A stretch of 64,000 bases of DNA from Luteimonas sp. MC1572 (GCF_016615815.1 NZ_CP067112.1:620001-684000), one strand, 5' to 3'; shown: positions 53,182-63,900, counted from the stretch's first letter. Program-made: numbers and translations. Notes: generated from the letters alone by a model not told the origin.

Positions 53182-53868
53182 TCATGCTGTCAGGCGGTTG
53201 GCTGCCAGCTGAAGCGGTGTGTCCAGCGGTACGCCGTCGAGGCGGACAACATTGCCCTGCAGCGTGAGACGGCCTCTGCAGAGCAGCTCCAAAGTCGCCA
53301 CCAGCAGGGGGTATTCGACCACCAGGACGCGTGCGGCGAGATTCGCGGGGTCGTCATCCGGCTGAACCGCGACCCGCGCCTGCGCGATCACCGGGCCGCC
53401 GTCGAGGTCGGCGGTGACGAAATGCACGCTTGCGCCGTGCTCGGCCACGCCGGCCGTAATCGCGCGTGCGTGCGTGTCCAGGCCCTTGAAGGCCGGCAGC
53501 AGCGAGGGGTGGATGTTGACGATGCGGCCTGCCCACGGCGCCAGTACGTCGGCTCCCAGCAGGCGCATGTAGCCGGCGCAGACGATGAAGTCCGGCTGCA
53601 GCGCGGCGACCTCGGCGAACAGCGCGGCATCGAAGGCGTCACGCGATGCGAAGTCGCGTGGTCGCAGGGCGAGTGCCGCAATGCCGGCGTCGCGCGCGCG
53701 CGCCAGCGCAGGTGCCTTCGGCCGATCACCCAGCACGCCCACGATGCGTGCGTGCAGGCGACCGTCGGCGATGGCGTCCAGCAGCGCCTGCAGGTTGCTG
53801 CCGCGTCCCGATGCCAGGACCACCAGTCGCGGTGGCGCGGCCGCTGCATCCGGCGTGGCCGCGGCCAT
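53182..53868 (-). CDS. purN: Phosphoribosylglycinamide formyltransferase (folate-dependent)
   Basis: The third step of purine synthesis, transferring a formyl group from 10-formyl-THF to GAR. The 228-residue chain has the N-terminal VVLASGRGSNLQALLDAI, the folate and catalytic residues in NIHPSLLPAFKGLDTHARAI, and HFVTADLDGGPVIAQARV. The catalytic Asn-His-Asp set is visible. It is six bases downstream of purM. A formate-dependent enzyme for the same step, purT, is encoded at 59988. Confidence 0.95.
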   Translation of the reverse strand: MAAATPDAAAAPPRLVVLASGRGSNLQALLDAIADGRLHARIVGVLGDRPKAPALARARDAGIAALALRPRDFASRDAFDAALFAEVAALQPDFIVCAGYMRLLGADVLAPWAGRIVNIHPSLLPAFKGLDTHARAITAGVAEHGASVHFVTADLDGGPVIAQARVAVQPDDDPANLAARVLVVEYPLLVATLELLCRGRLTLQGNVVRLDGVPLDTPLQLAANRLTA

Positions 53869-53874
53869 GGGGCG

Positions 53875-54918
53875 TCAGCCGATGAGCACGCGCGGCGCAT
53901 CGCCGGCGGCAACGACTTCGCCGATGCGCCAGTGGGCGAGTGCAAGGCCGTCGAGCTGCGCCTCGATCGCCGCGGCGCGCCCCGGCGACACCACCAGCAC
54001 GAAACCGATGCCGCAATTGAACGTGCGCCACATCTCTTCGCGCGCCACCGCGCCTTCGCGCTGCAGCCAGTCGAACACCGCGGGCATCGTCCAGCTGGAC
54101 GCGTCGATCCGCAGGCCCAGGCCGTCGGGCACCACGCGGATGATGTTCTCGGTCAGTCCGCCGCCGGTGATGTGCGCCATGGCGTGCACGGCATCACCCT
54201 CGGCGCCGCGCAGCAGTTCGAGGATCGGCTTCACGTACAGCGCGGTCGGTGCCATCAGCGCATCGTCGAGGCGGGTGCCGCCGAGGTCGAGGTCGCCGGG
54301 ACGGCCGGCGCGGTCGTAGATGCGCCGCACCAGCGAATAGCCGTTGGAATGCGGGCCGCTGGACGCGATGCCGATCAGCAGGTCGCCGGCCTGGACGCGG
54401 CCGCCGTCGCGCAGTTCGGATTTCTCCACCGCGCCGACGGTGAACCCGGCCAGGTCGTAGTCGCCCGGCGCGTACATGTCGGGCATTTCCGCCGTCTCGC
54501 CGCCGATCAATGCGCAGCCGGCCATCTCGCAGCCGCGCGCGATGCCGCCGACCACCGCCACCGTGGTGTCGATGTCGAGCTTGCCGGTGGCGAAGTAATC
54601 GAGGAAGAACAGCGGTTCCGCGCCCTGCACCAGCACGTCGTTGACGCACATGCCCACCAGGTCGATGCCGATGGTGTCGTGGCGGCCGAGTTGCTGCGCG
54701 AGCTTCAGCTTGGTGCCCACGCCGTCGGTGCCCGAGACCAGCACCGGCTCGCGGTACTTGCCGGACAGGTCGAACAGCGCGCCGAAGCCACCCAGCCCGC
54801 CCATCACCTCGGGACGGAAGCTGCGCTTCACCAGCGGCTTGATGCGCTCGACGACTTCATTGCCGGCATCGATATCGACGCCTGCGTCGCGGTAGGTCAG
54901 CGGGGTAGGGGTGGTCAC
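53875..54918 (-). CDS. purM: Phosphoribosylformylglycinamidine cyclo-ligase
   Basis: The fifth step of purine synthesis, ATP-dependent ring closure to AIR. The 347-residue chain includes [72 protein letters not shown], and [23 protein letters not shown]. The GTG start at 54918 opens the conserved region; no good upstream ATG exists in frame. It is divergent from the DUF2066 gene, the purM/DUF2066 boundary found in many gammaproteobacteria. Confidence 0.95.
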   Translation of the reverse strand: MTTPTPLTYRDAGVDIDAGNEVVERIKPLVKRSFRPEVMGGLGGFGALFDLSGKYREPVLVSGTDGVGTKLKLAQQLGRHDTIGIDLVGMCVNDVLVQGAEPLFFLDYFATGKLDIDTTVAVVGGIARGCEMAGCALIGGETAEMPDMYAPGDYDLAGFTVGAVEKSELRDGGRVQAGDLLIGIASSGPHSNGYSLVRRIYDRAGRPGDLDLGGTRLDDALMAPTALYVKPILELLRGAEGDAVHAMAHITGGGLTENIIRVVPDGLGLRIDASSWTMPAVFDWLQREGAVAREEMWRTFNCGIGFVLVVSPGRAAAIEAQLDGLALAHWRIGEVVAAGDAPRVLIG

Positions 54919-55032
54919 GATGGCTCGCCGGAACGGGGAAACGGCGATTTTAGCAGTCCCGGACAGGCCTTCATGGACGCCACGCGCCCACTGCGGCACC
55001 ATTTCGCCATGAACCGGATCCTGGAAACGACG

Positions 55033-56100
55033 ATGTCGAAGGCGTGGCTGCTGGTGTTGCTGGTCGCACTGCTGGTTCCCGGATGGGCGCAGGCGCAGCG
55101 CATGGAAGGCGATCGCGCCGGCGCGCAAGGGCTTTACGAGGCCGAGGTGACGGTTGCCAGCCAGGCTGAAGGCGCGCGCCAGTCGGCGTATTCGCGCGCC
55201 CTGGCCCAGGTGCTGGGCAAACTTTCCGGCGACCGCAGCGTCGCCAGCCGCCCGGGCGTGGCGCGCGAACTGCGCCGTGCCGGGGATTTCGTGGCCGGCT
55301 ACGACTACCGCCAGGACGAGGGCCGTTCCGCCGCGGGCGCGCCCACCTACACCACCACCCTGGTGGTCCGGTTCCGCGAGGACGATGTCAACGCCATCGC
55401 CGGGGCGCTGGGGCTGCCGATGTGGCCCGAGCCGCGCCCGAAGCCGGTGCTGTGGCTGGCGATCGACGACGGCAGCGGCCCGCGGCTGGTGGCGCTGGCG
55501 CAGAACACCGTGGCGCGGCCGGTGCTCGACCGCGCCATCGAGCGCGGCTACCGCCTCGGCCTGCCCAACGGCAGCGCCGCCGAACAGGCCGCGGTCGGCG
55601 CCATCTGGCGTGGCGACACCGCGGCGATCGCACGCCTTTCCGCGCGCTACAACCCGCCGATGCAGCTGATCGGCAAGCTCTACCGCGGTGCCGGCGGCTG
55701 GAAGGCCGACTGGGTATTCGTGGACGGCGGTCGCGTGCTGTCGAAGTGGACCACCGAGGAAGCCAGCGCCCGCCGCGCGATTGCTGGCGGTGCCGACGGC
55801 GCCGCCGATGCGCTCGTCCGGCGCTACGCCAAGGCCAATGCCGTCGGCGAGCCGGGCGTGCAGCACGTGGTGATCACCGGGATCAACGGCGCCAATGATT
55901 TCGTGCGCCTGTCGTCGTGGCTGCAGTCGAACTCGGTGGTGCGCGGCATGCGCCCGGTGCGCGCCACGGCCAACTCGCTCGAGCTTGAGCTCGACCTGCT
56001 GACCGGGCTGCCCGGCTTCCGGCGCGTGCTGGACGGCGACGTGCTGGCCGAGTCTCCGGACAACATCGAAGGCGCGCCGCCGGTGTTCATCCTGCGATGA
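55033..56100 (+). CDS. Secreted DUF2066 protein
   Basis: A 355-residue exported protein. The signal peptide is [21 protein letters not shown], and the DUF2066 body has [68 protein letters not shown], and a terminal [16 protein letters not shown]. The role is unknown. I use ATG 55033, which has GGAA with six-base spacing; ATG 55009 would add eight residues. Its stop is overlapped four bases by the perM gene, and hda follows. Confidence 0.86.
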   Translation: MSKAWLLVLLVALLVPGWAQAQRMEGDRAGAQGLYEAEVTVASQAEGARQSAYSRALAQVLGKLSGDRSVASRPGVARELRRAGDFVAGYDYRQDEGRSAAGAPTYTTTLVVRFREDDVNAIAGALGLPMWPEPRPKPVLWLAIDDGSGPRLVALAQNTVARPVLDRAIERGYRLGLPNGSAAEQAAVGAIWRGDTAAIARLSARYNPPMQLIGKLYRGAGGWKADWVFVDGGRVLSKWTTEEASARRAIAGGADGAADALVRRYAKANAVGEPGVQHVVITGINGANDFVRLSSWLQSNSVVRGMRPVRATANSLELELDLLTGLPGFRRVLDGDVLAESPDNIEGAPPVFILR

Positions 56101-57275
56101 ATCCTTCCTCGCCCGACGGGCCCGATGCGGTGATCTCGCGTTTCCTGGTGCGCCTGCAGCGGGCGGCACTGCTGCTTGCGCTGGGTTGGCTGGTCTGGCT
56201 GCTCGCGCCGGTGCTGACCCCGTTCGTGCTCGCCGCGATGCTGGCCTGGCTGGGCGATCCGCTGGTCGACCGGCTCGAGGCGCGCGGACGCTCGCGCAAC
56301 GTGGCGGTACTGCTGGTGTTCTCCGCGATGCTGCTGGTACTGGTGCTGGCGCTGGTGATCCTGGTGCCGATGATCGTGCGGCAGGTGTCCACGCTGGTGG
56401 ACTCGCTGCCCGGCTACGGCGACTGGATCCTGCAGACCGCCTTGCCCTGGGTTGAAGCGCGCACCGGGCTGGACATCCTCGGCTGGCTCGACCCGGAGCG
56501 CCTGGCGGCCTACGTCCGCGAGCACTGGGAGCGCGCCGGCGGGATCGCTGCCACCGCGCTGGGTTACGTGTCGCGGTCGGGCTTCGCGGTGCTCGGCTGG
56601 GTGACCAACCTGGTGCTGCTGCCGGTGATCACGTTCTTTTTCCTGCGCGACTGGGACCGCATGGTCGAGCGCGTGGCGGCGATGATCCCGCGCGACCATC
56701 TCGATACGGTGTCACGGCTCGCGCGCGACTCCAGCGAGGTGCTGGGCGGTTTCCTGCGCGGACAGTTCCTGGTGATGCTGATCCTCGGCGTGATGTACGG
56801 CGTCGGGCTGTGGGGCGTCGGCCTGGAGCTTGGCGTGTTGATTGGCCTGATCGCCGGCCTGCTCACCTTCGTGCCGTACCTCGGCCCGGCCAGCGGCATC
56901 GTGCTCGGCGTGATCGCGGCGCTGGTGCAGTTCGGCGACTGGCAGCACGTGGCCGGGGTGCTGGTGGTGTTCGGCATCGGCCAGGTGATCGAAAGCTACT
57001 GGCTGACGCCCAAGCTGGTGGGCGACCGCATCGGCCTGCACCCGGTGGCGGTGATCTTCGCGGTGCTGGCCGGCGGCCAGCTGTTCGGGTTCCTGGGCAT
57101 GCTGCTGGCGCTGCCCGCCGCGGCGGTGGCGAACGTGCTGCTGCGTTTTGCCCATGAGCGCTACACGGCAAGCCGCCTGTACGCGGGCCAGGCACCTGCG
57201 ATCGTGGTTGCGCCGGCAAGGTCGGTGATCGTGTCGCCCGACGGCCAGGCCGGAAAGGACAGCGGCGGCGCGTGA
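56097..57275 (+). CDS. AI-2E family permease PerM-like
   Basis: A 392-residue multi-pass membrane protein with about seven to eight helices (for example [30 protein letters not shown] and [32 protein letters not shown]). The AI-2E/PerM family markers are [37 protein letters not shown] and [22 protein letters not shown]. Members export small molecules; here the substrate is unknown. It is coupled to DUF2066 by ATGA and to hda by GTGA, a conserved operon. Confidence 0.9.
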   Translation: MNPSSPDGPDAVISRFLVRLQRAALLLALGWLVWLLAPVLTPFVLAAMLAWLGDPLVDRLEARGRSRNVAVLLVFSAMLLVLVLALVILVPMIVRQVSTLVDSLPGYGDWILQTALPWVEARTGLDILGWLDPERLAAYVREHWERAGGIAATALGYVSRSGFAVLGWVTNLVLLPVITFFFLRDWDRMVERVAAMIPRDHLDTVSRLARDSSEVLGGFLRGQFLVMLILGVMYGVGLWGVGLELGVLIGLIAGLLTFVPYLGPASGIVLGVIAALVQFGDWQHVAGVLVVFGIGQVIESYWLTPKLVGDRIGLHPVAVIFAVLAGGQLFGFLGMLLALPAAAVANVLLRFAHERYTASRLYAGQAPAIVVAPARSVIVSPDGQAGKDSGGA

Positions 57276-57967
57276 CCAGGCAGTTGCCGCTGGCGCTGCG
57301 CTATCCGCCGGACCAGCGATTCGACACATTCGTCGGCGCGCCGGCCGGTGCGCTCGACCAGGTGCGCGCGCTGGCCTTGGGCGACGGCGGTTGGCTGTAC
57401 CTCTCCGGCGCCGCCGGCACCGGCAAGACGCATCTCGCGCTTGCGGCTTGCGCCGAAGCCGAAGCGCAGGGCCGACGCACCGCGTATCTGCCGCTGGCCG
57501 CGGCCGCGGGTCGCGTGGGCGACGCGCTGGAGGCGCTGGACGGCATGGCGCTGGTCGCGCTGGACGGCCTGGAAGCCGTCGCCGGCGGGCGAGACGACGA
57601 GATCGCGCTGTTCGATTTCCACAATCGCGCGCGCGCCGCCGGCAGCCAGGTGCTCTATGCCGCGCGCGCCGCGCCGGATGCGCTGCCACCGGGGCTGCCG
57701 GACCTGCGGTCGCGGCTGTCGCAGTGCGTGCGCATCACGCTGCAGCCGCTGGATGACGATGGGCGTGCCGAAGTGCTGCGGCTGCGCGCCCGGCGACGCG
57801 GGCTGCAGTTCGACGAGGCGGCGATCGCGTGGCTGCTGAGGCGGACCGGGCGTGACCTGGTCGGGCTGACGGCGCAGCTCGATGCCCTGGACCGGGCATC
57901 GCTGGCGGCGCAGCGGCGGGTGACGGTGCCGTTCCTGCGCCAGGTGCTGGGTCCCGACGCCGCCTAG
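57272..57967 (+). CDS. hda: DnaA regulatory inactivator Hda-like
   Basis: A 231-residue AAA-type DnaA homologue that with the sliding clamp promotes DnaA-ATP hydrolysis after replication starts. LPLALRYPPDQRFDTFVGAP is the N-terminus, containing a clamp-binding-like QLPLAL. A Walker A GAAGTGKTHLALA, DAL-rich Walker B area MALVALDGLEAV, and sensor region LPDLRSRLSQCVRITLQPLDDDGR follow. GTG is the start codon. It ends convergent with rnk, 13 bases apart. Confidence 0.92.
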   Translation: MTRQLPLALRYPPDQRFDTFVGAPAGALDQVRALALGDGGWLYLSGAAGTGKTHLALAACAEAEAQGRRTAYLPLAAAAGRVGDALEALDGMALVALDGLEAVAGGRDDEIALFDFHNRARAAGSQVLYAARAAPDALPPGLPDLRSRLSQCVRITLQPLDDDGRAEVLRLRARRRGLQFDEAAIAWLLRRTGRDLVGLTAQLDALDRASLAAQRRVTVPFLRQVLGPDAA

Positions 57968-57980
57968 GCGCCGGTGCCGC

Positions 57981-58391
57981 TCAGCGGTGGTACTCGCCGG
58001 CCCGTTCGGGCTGGTAGGTGACTTCTTCGATGCGCACCTTGACCGTGCCGCCGCCGGGCTTGGGCCATTCCATCTCGTCGCCCTGCGACAGGCCGAGCAG
58101 GGCGCTGCCCACCGGGGCCAGCACCGAAATGCGGTCGGCGCTGCCGTCGGCATCGCGCGGATAGACCAGGGTCAGCTTGAAGTCTTCTTCCGGGCCGACG
58201 CGGAAGCGCACGGTGGAATTCATGGTGACAACGGTCGGCGGCACGTCCTTCGGGCCGACCACTTCGGCGCGCAGCAGCTCGGCCTCGAGCGCCGCGCGGC
58301 CGGGGAAGGTGCCGTCCGGGAGGGATTCGAGCAGGCTTTCCAGGCGCTCGGCGTCCAGGCTGGACATGATGATCTTGGGTCGGGTTTCCAC
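57981..58391 (-). CDS. rnk: Nucleoside diphosphate kinase regulator Rnk
   Basis: A 136-residue GreA/GreB-fold protein that lacks the RNA polymerase-secondary-channel cleavage arm and binds RNA polymerase. METRPKIIMSSLDAERLESLL and VVTMNSTVRFRVGPEEDF match Rnk, followed by PVGSALLGLSQGDEMEWPKPGG and VEEVTYQPERAGEYH-type end. A GTG start at 58391 with AGGAGAA upstream gives the same 136-residue length as Escherichia coli Rnk. It is separated from the next gene by 145 bases with no clear promoter. Confidence 0.93.
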   Translation of the reverse strand: METRPKIIMSSLDAERLESLLESLPDGTFPGRAALEAELLRAEVVGPKDVPPTVVTMNSTVRFRVGPEEDFKLTLVYPRDADGSADRISVLAPVGSALLGLSQGDEMEWPKPGGGTVKVRIEEVTYQPERAGEYHR

Positions 58392-58536
58392 GCGTGCTTC
58401 TCCTGCATGTGGGCCTGCCGCCAGCAAGACGCCCCGGGTCGACTGGCGTCGGCCCCGGGGCGCGGAATGGTCGGCGGCAATGATTTCCTTGGACTCCACT
58501 GTAGCGGGAGCCGGCGGCGAGCTCAATCGGTGCCGC

Positions 58537-59340
58537 TCAGCCCTGGAAGCACCAGTGCCAGGGTTCGTGGACGATCCCGTGCGGGTTGTCGCGCGGATAA
58601 CTCATGGTGAAGCCGTGTCCGCCCGCGTTGGTCGCCAGCCAGGCGAACGCCGGGGTGGCTTCGAAGGATTCCTCGGCAGCGGGCTCACCGGGGGCGGAAA
58701 TGTCGAGCGCCTGGCCTGAGTGGTGCTCGGACCAGCCGGGTGCGGCGTTTACCGCAAGGATCGCGTCGAGCGCCAGCCCGCGCGCCAGCTTCCGCTCGAG
58801 GATGCCGAGCTGGTAATCGTGGCTGCGGTAGCCGGAGATCGCTTCCAGCACGATCCCGTCGCGCAGCGCGGCGGCGGCCATGCTGCGCCAGGCGCGGGCA
58901 GCGTCGGCGCGCAGCCACAGCGCGCGGCGATAGCGGTCGTGGCCGGCGTGGGCCAGCCACGCGGGTTCCGGCACCAGCGCCAGGCCGGTGCGCGCGGCGT
59001 AGGCGTGGCCGTCGATGCCGAGCGCCTCCAGCCTTGCCTCGATCCGCTGCACGGGGAGCGTGGCGACCGCATCCAGGCCGGCGCGCTCATGGTGGACAGG
59101 ATGCGCGAGGGCATCCAGGGCGGCATCGATGCCGGGTTCGCGCGCCAGCCGCGGCACCAGCGCGAGCAGGCCTTCGGGAAGCTCCGCGGCAAGCAGGGCA
59201 CCATCACGCTTGCGGCGCAGCACGGTGCGCGCGCCGGCCAGTGCGCGGGCGTCGCGATTGCCGCGCGCACGCAGCACCCCGCCGGGCCAGAGTTCGATAT
59301 CCGGGGTATTGAGCAGGATCCGGTCGCTGCCGCGGCGCAT
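58537..59340 (-). CDS. D-Ala-D-Ala carboxypeptidase, VanY/M15B type
   Basis: A 267-residue zinc peptidase. The M15B motifs are ISGYRSHDYQLGILERKLARG, the zinc site GWSEHHSGQALDISAP (His and Asp) and the C-terminal EPWHWCFQ (last His). No signal peptide is obvious at MRRGSDRIL, so export is uncertain; the N-terminal half has a different, helical domain. It likely trims peptidoglycan stem peptides. It lies nine bases after the stop of the upstream lipoprotein gene. Confidence 0.87.
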   Translation of the reverse strand: MRRGSDRILLNTPDIELWPGGVLRARGNRDARALAGARTVLRRKRDGALLAAELPEGLLALVPRLAREPGIDAALDALAHPVHHERAGLDAVATLPVQRIEARLEALGIDGHAYAARTGLALVPEPAWLAHAGHDRYRRALWLRADAARAWRSMAAAALRDGIVLEAISGYRSHDYQLGILERKLARGLALDAILAVNAAPGWSEHHSGQALDISAPGEPAAEESFEATPAFAWLATNAGGHGFTMSYPRDNPHGIVHEPWHWCFQG

Positions 59341-59349
59341 GCGTGCGGC

Positions 59350-59904
59350 CTAGGCGGCGACGCCGGCGTCGGCGTCGGTGTCGACATCGGGCAGCGCGTC
59401 GGGCGCGGCTTCGGGGTCGGCATGCGGCGCGTCGGCATCGTCCGCGGCGGGCGCAGGTTTGGCCTGCGGGCCTTCATCGAGGCTGTAGAACAGGCCTTCG
59501 ATGCGGCGGTCGGGCCCCACGGTGATCGAGGCCTGCATCACCAGCTGGCCGCGCTGGACGGGTACTTCCACCACCGCGGCGTCCCCGATCCGCTCGACCC
59601 GCGGCTCCCCGCGCGTGCTTTCTGGCGCGCGGCGCGCGTAGGCGGCGTGCGTCGCCTGCAGGTCCTCCACGCTCAGTGTGTTGCGCAGCTCCACCGAGAA
59701 TGCTTCGTGCGCCTCTTCCACCTGGCCGGCATCGAACAGGTCGAGGAAGCGCGTGGCGATGGCGACCGCCTCGTCGTCGCTCACGGGCGCGGCGGGCTTC
59801 GCGCAGGCCGTGGTGGCCAACAGCAGGCTGGCAACGAAGCCGGCGACGGCGAAGCGTGCAGCGCGGCGGAGACGGGCAGGGCGGCGGGCGTCGATGGAGG
59901 TCAT
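59350..59904 (-). CDS. Small lipoprotein with acidic tail, unknown function
   Basis: A 184-residue protein with lipobox TTAC (LLLATTAC). The middle part [41 protein letters not shown] resembles the DUF3887/DUF4019-like alpha+beta domain found in small secreted proteins. The last 35 residues are Ala/Asp/Pro-rich and probably disordered ([26 protein letters not shown]). No function is known. It is divergent from purT and followed by the M15B peptidase gene. Confidence 0.7.
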   Translation of the reverse strand: MTSIDARRPARLRRAARFAVAGFVASLLLATTACAKPAAPVSDDEAVAIATRFLDLFDAGQVEEAHEAFSVELRNTLSVEDLQATHAAYARRAPESTRGEPRVERIGDAAVVEVPVQRGQLVMQASITVGPDRRIEGLFYSLDEGPQAKPAPAADDADAPHADPEAAPDALPDVDTDADAGVAA

Positions 59905-59987
59905 CTGGATCCTCTGGCGTGGGGATGCGGCGATCAGGGGTCGATTGTGCCCCATACACTATCGTCCCCTCCCAGCCAGGAATCCGG

Positions 59988-61199
59988 ATGATCCGCCTCG
60001 GTACGCCGCTGTCCGCCCATGCCACCCGCGTCCTGCTGCTCGGTTCGGGCGAACTCGGCAAGGAAGTCGCCATCGAACTGCAGCGGCTGGGGGTGGAAGT
60101 GATCGCCGCCGACCGCTACGCCGACGCGCCGGCCATGCAGGTCGCCCACCGCAGCTACGTGCTGGACATGCTCGATGGCGACGCGGTGCGCAAGCTGATC
60201 GACCGCGAGCGGCCGCACATCGTGGTGCCGGAGCTCGAGGCTATCGCCACCCGGACGCTGGTCGAGCTGGAGCGCGAATCCGCCGCCGCGGTGGGCGAGG
60301 CCGGCGCCCTGCGCGTCGTGCCGACGGCGCGCGCGGCCTGGCTGACGATGGACCGCGAAGGCATCCGCCGGCTGGCCGCCGAAACGCTGGGCCTTGCGAC
60401 ATCGCCGTACCGCTTCGTCGACACCCACGCCGAGTACCGCGAGGCCGTGGCCGCGATCGGCCTGCCCTGCGTGGTCAAGCCGGTGATGTCGTCGTCCGGC
60501 AAGGGCCAGAGCACGCTGCGCGTGGAGGCCGATATCGATGCCGCCTGGGACTACGCGCAGCGCGGCGGCCGCGCCGGCGCCGGCCGCGTGATCGTCGAGG
60601 GCTTCGTCGACTTCGACTACGAGATCACCCTGCTGACCGTTCGCCACGCGGCCGGCACCACGTTCTGCGAGCCGATCGGGCACCTGCAGCGCGACGGCGA
60701 CTACCGCGAAAGCTGGCAACCGGAGCCGCGGATGACGCCCGCGGCGCTGGCGCGCTCGCAGGCGATCGCGCGCGCGGTCACCGACGATCTTGGCGGCTGG
60801 GGCGTGTTCGGCGTGGAGCTGTTCGTGAAGGGCGACGACGTCTGGTTCTCGGAAGTCTCGCCGCGACCGCACGACACCGGCCTGGTCACCCTGGTCTCGC
60901 AGGAGCTCAGCCAGTTCGCGCTGCATGCGCGCGCGATCCTCGGGCTGCCCGTTCCGGTGATCCGCCAGTGGGGGGCGTCGGCGTCGTGCGCGGTGCTGGC
61001 CGAAGGCCATGGCGTGCCGGAGTTCGGCAACGTCGATGCCGCGCTGCGTGCGCCCGACACCGCGCTGCGCCTGTTCGGCAAGCCGCGCGTCGAGGGACAG
61101 CGCCGCGTCGCGGTGACCCTGGCGCGCGCAGCCGACATCGACACCGCCCGTGCGACCGCGCGCGACGCTGCTGCGGCGCTCACCGTCGAGCTGCGATGA
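59988..61199 (+). CDS. purT: Formate-dependent phosphoribosylglycinamide formyltransferase
   Basis: An ATP-grasp enzyme that formylates GAR using formate and ATP. The 403-residue chain has [46 protein letters not shown] (ATP-binding), [18 protein letters not shown], and QEFALHA-type [20 protein letters not shown] 59988 has CAGG upstream. It duplicates the PurN step at 53182. Confidence 0.95.
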   Translation: MIRLGTPLSAHATRVLLLGSGELGKEVAIELQRLGVEVIAADRYADAPAMQVAHRSYVLDMLDGDAVRKLIDRERPHIVVPELEAIATRTLVELERESAAAVGEAGALRVVPTARAAWLTMDREGIRRLAAETLGLATSPYRFVDTHAEYREAVAAIGLPCVVKPVMSSSGKGQSTLRVEADIDAAWDYAQRGGRAGAGRVIVEGFVDFDYEITLLTVRHAAGTTFCEPIGHLQRDGDYRESWQPEPRMTPAALARSQAIARAVTDDLGGWGVFGVELFVKGDDVWFSEVSPRPHDTGLVTLVSQELSQFALHARAILGLPVPVIRQWGASASCAVLAEGHGVPEFGNVDAALRAPDTALRLFGKPRVEGQRRVAVTLARAADIDTARATARDAAAALTVELR

Positions 61200-61233
61200 T
61201 GGCCACCAGGCAACCGACAGGAACCGACCCGCG

Positions 61234-61713
61234 ATGAAAGGCCGTGACGGCTATGCCGTGTTCTTCTTCCCGCAGGCGCTCGAAGCGCTTGGCGAGGCCA
61301 TCAAGCCCTACATCCAGGACAACCCGGTGGTTGGCCAGCATCTGTCCTGCGACGAGATCGACACCGGCGGCGGCCTGATCGAAATGACGATGAAGGGCCG
61401 CATGCCCACCGGCGAGGACGTGACGCTGGAAATGATGGTGCCGGCGTCGATGGTGCGTATGGTCGTGTCGCGCCAGAGCGGCGGCCTGTTCGGCTTCGGA
61501 CCGCGCACGTACGACGAGGCGACTACCGTGCTGCCGGTTATTGCGGCGCCGGCCCCGCCTGCCGCGGCTCCCGCGCATGCGGTGCCCGATGCCGGTCCGG
61601 ACGTCGGTGCGGTAGAGGCGACAGCGACGACGGGTCCCGATGTCGGCACCGACGTGGCAGGCGCGCCGGCGGATGCCACAGGCAGCACCGCGGCCAACAA
61701 GCCGTCTCCCTGA
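61234..61713 (+). CDS. Conserved small protein with low-complexity tail
   Basis: A 159-residue protein of unknown function. The first 95 residues form a compact domain: GYAVFFFPQALEALGEAIKPYIQD, DEIDTGGGLIEMTMKGRMP and ASMVRMVVSRQSGG. From about residue 100 it is Ala/Pro/Val/Thr-rich, with a repeated GPDVG (GPDVGAVEA, GPDVGTDVA), and appears disordered. It follows purT by 34 bases and is convergent with a lipoprotein gene, 36 bases apart. Confidence 0.7.
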   Translation: MKGRDGYAVFFFPQALEALGEAIKPYIQDNPVVGQHLSCDEIDTGGGLIEMTMKGRMPTGEDVTLEMMVPASMVRMVVSRQSGGLFGFGPRTYDEATTVLPVIAAPAPPAAAPAHAVPDAGPDVGAVEATATTGPDVGTDVAGAPADATGSTAANKPSP

Positions 61714-61749
61714 GACGCTCCGCGCGTCGGCACGCGCGCAGCGCCGGAT

Positions 61750-62997
61750 CTACTCCGCGAGATCCACCCACACCAGGCGGTGGTCGCTGCCGTCGATGAT
61801 CGCGGCATCGGGCGTGCCTGGCGCGGGCCAGAACACGCCGCTGTCGACCGCGCGGAACCCGGTCGACGGCAGCACGTAATCCAGCCGCAGCGGCCCGACC
61901 CGCGCGCCGAAATCGCCGGTGGCATGCACGACCGCACCGCGCCGCCCGGGCTTGTCGGCACCCGCGGCGTAAGGGGCGCCATCGCCGCGCGGCGTGGCCA
62001 TGCGCAGCACCCGCGGATGCTCAAGCAGTTCGACGATTGCCTCGTGGCGGCCGTCGCCGTCGACAGGATCGTTGTTGAGGTCGCCGAGGATGGCGAAGCG
62101 CGCGCCGGCCGCCAGCCCGCCGCAGCGCCCCTGGTCATCGCAAAGCCAGTCCGCGTTGCCTGCCGAGAGGTATTCGCTCCACAGGCGGATCTCGTCGTGG
62201 TTGCGCGCGCTGTTGCGGCGCTCGGCGCCGTCGAACACCGGCGGCGTGGGATGCGAGGCCAGCACGTGCACCACGCCCAGCGGCGTGCGCACCGGCACGT
62301 CCCAGTGCGACTTGGATGACAGCCGCAGCTGGCTCCAGATGGCGTCGGGATGCCAGGACAGGCCGGTTGCCGGGTCGAGCGGCCGTGCCGCACCCGGCAT
62401 GGCGCTCCAGCGCAGCAGCTGGAACGTGCGCGCCGCGGCGGCGTCGATCGGATGCATCGACAGCAGCAGCATGCCGTACTGGCCCGGGTGCAGGCCGTAG
62501 CCCCAGGCGTCATTGCCCCGCTCGCGGCGCGCGGCCGGGCTTTCGCCGGGCACCGCGGACGCTGCGCCGACCGTGCCGCTGCGGTCGAGGTCCAGGCCGC
62601 TGGGCACGCCGGTGTTGACCGGTGCGAAATAGCGGTACGGGTAACGCAGCGCTTCGCCGCCGCCGGCCTGCGGCTGCTCGAGGTAATCGCGCTGGAACAG
62701 GTCGGCCGCATGGCCATCGGGGTCATGGTCGAACTCGTTGAGCAGCACGATGTCCGGGCGTACGCGCTGCAGCACCGCGGCCACCTTGCGCGCATCGGCG
62801 TCGCCGGCCGCGAGCCGCCGCTGCAGGCCACCGGCGTCGTCGGAATACAGCGAGGCGTTGTAGCTGGCGATGCGCAGGGTGTCGGGTCGGGTCATGGCCT
62901 GTCCGGGGTCGCCGTGGACGTTCACGCGCACGCAGCCGGCAATCAGCGCGCAGCACAGCAGCATGGCCCACGGTCGCGCAGGCACGCACGCGCTCAT
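61750..62997 (-). CDS. Lipoprotein of the endonuclease/exonuclease/phosphatase family
   Basis: A 415-residue exported protein: the signal peptide ends LIAGC (lipobox), followed by an EEP-fold catalytic domain. Core motifs are [14 protein letters not shown] (start strand), [13 protein letters not shown] (metal Glu), [25 protein letters not shown] (catalytic Asp/Asn) and [12 protein letters not shown] (catalytic His). It likely acts extracellularly on nucleic acid or a phosphoester; the substrate is unknown. Its ATG overlaps the bpt stop by four bases, so it is cotranscribed with bpt. Confidence 0.85.
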   Translation of the reverse strand: MSACVPARPWAMLLCCALIAGCVRVNVHGDPGQAMTRPDTLRIASYNASLYSDDAGGLQRRLAAGDADARKVAAVLQRVRPDIVLLNEFDHDPDGHAADLFQRDYLEQPQAGGGEALRYPYRYFAPVNTGVPSGLDLDRSGTVGAASAVPGESPAARRERGNDAWGYGLHPGQYGMLLLSMHPIDAAAARTFQLLRWSAMPGAARPLDPATGLSWHPDAIWSQLRLSSKSHWDVPVRTPLGVVHVLASHPTPPVFDGAERRNSARNHDEIRLWSEYLSAGNADWLCDDQGRCGGLAAGARFAILGDLNNDPVDGDGRHEAIVELLEHPRVLRMATPRGDGAPYAAGADKPGRRGAVVHATGDFGARVGPLRLDYVLPSTGFRAVDSGVFWPAPGTPDAAIIDGSDHRLVWVDLAE

Positions 62998-63716
62998 GCG
63001 CCGCCTTCCTGCGGAAACGCCTGCCAGCCACGGCCGTCGAAGCGTTCGAGGGGTTGGAACCTGCGCTTGTAATCCATCTTCCGGTGTCCCGATATCCAAT
63101 AGCCAAGGTAAAGGTGGCGGCGGCCGTCGCGGCGCGCCCAGTCCAGCTGGTGCAGGACCGCCAGCGTGCCGAGGCCGCGCGCGGCCTCGTCGGGGTCGTA
63201 GAAGGTGTACACCGCGGACAGCGCATCATCGGCCAGGTCCGTGACCGCCACGGCGACAAGCCGATGGTCGATGCGCAGTTCGAGGAAGCGCCCCTGCGAC
63301 CAGCTGCCGACCAGGAACTGGTCGAACTCGGTCTTGCCGTGCGCATCCATGCCGCCGCCGGCATGGCGTCCGGTGAGATAGCGGCGGTACAGCGCGAAGC
63401 GCTCGTCGGTCTCGCCCGGCGTGGTGATGCGTGCCTCGACGTCGGCGTTGCGCGTCCAGCAGCGCCGCTGGCTGCGATCGGGCGTGAACCCGGCCACCGG
63501 AATCCGCACCGCGACGCAGGCGCGGCAGCCGTGGCAGTGCGGGCGATAGACCAGATCACCGGAGCGCCGGAAGCCGCGTTCCAGCGCTCGGGGATAGGCC
63601 GCGGGCAGGCGCGGATCGCCCGGGTCGAGCACCAGGTCGCGCGCTTCGCGCTCGGGCCAGTAGCCGCAAGGATGTTCCGCGGTGTGGAACAGGCGCATGG
63701 ATGCCGACTCAACCAT
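62994..63716 (-). CDS. bpt: Aspartate/glutamate leucyltransferase (Bpt)
   Basis: Transfers leucine to N-terminal Asp or Glu, feeding the ClpS/ClpAP N-degron pathway. The 240-residue chain has [21 protein letters not shown], a cysteine/histidine cluster [16 protein letters not shown], and [21 protein letters not shown], then [13 protein letters not shown] 63716 is preferred ([15 protein letters not shown]); ATG 63698 starts six residues later. It is followed by the EEP lipoprotein gene. Confidence 0.92.
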   Translation of the reverse strand: MVESASMRLFHTAEHPCGYWPEREARDLVLDPGDPRLPAAYPRALERGFRRSGDLVYRPHCHGCRACVAVRIPVAGFTPDRSQRRCWTRNADVEARITTPGETDERFALYRRYLTGRHAGGGMDAHGKTEFDQFLVGSWSQGRFLELRIDHRLVAVAVTDLADDALSAVYTFYDPDEAARGLGTLAVLHQLDWARRDGRRHLYLGYWISGHRKMDYKRRFQPLERFDGRGWQAFPQEGGA

Positions 63717-63828
63717 GGTGGCGGGCCGGCTGCGGCGGTGCATGGCGGGCGCGGTGCATGCGTGCAGGATACCGCCGCGCGTCGCAGTGGCTGCGAACCG
63801 ACCGGCGGCTGAACGCGCCGGGCGCGGC

Positions 63829-63857
63829 GTCAACCCGGCGGCGCGCCGGGCGTTGAC
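63829..63857 (+). repeat. Hairpin-forming inverted repeat before the right-edge gene
   Basis: CCCGGCG-GCG-CGCCGGG (63834-63850) forms a 7-bp stem extended, after a 2-base bulge, by GTCAA/TTGAC (63829-63833 with 63853-63857). No U-tract follows, so it is unlikely to be a terminator. It could be an operator, and lies about 45 bases before the next gene's ATG. The rest of 63717-63900 holds a strong ribosome-binding site AAAGGAG near 63887 and nothing else identifiable. Confidence 0.35.
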
Positions 63858-63900
63858 CGGTGCACATGCAGCAATGTCGCTGCGCGCAAAGGAGTCACGC

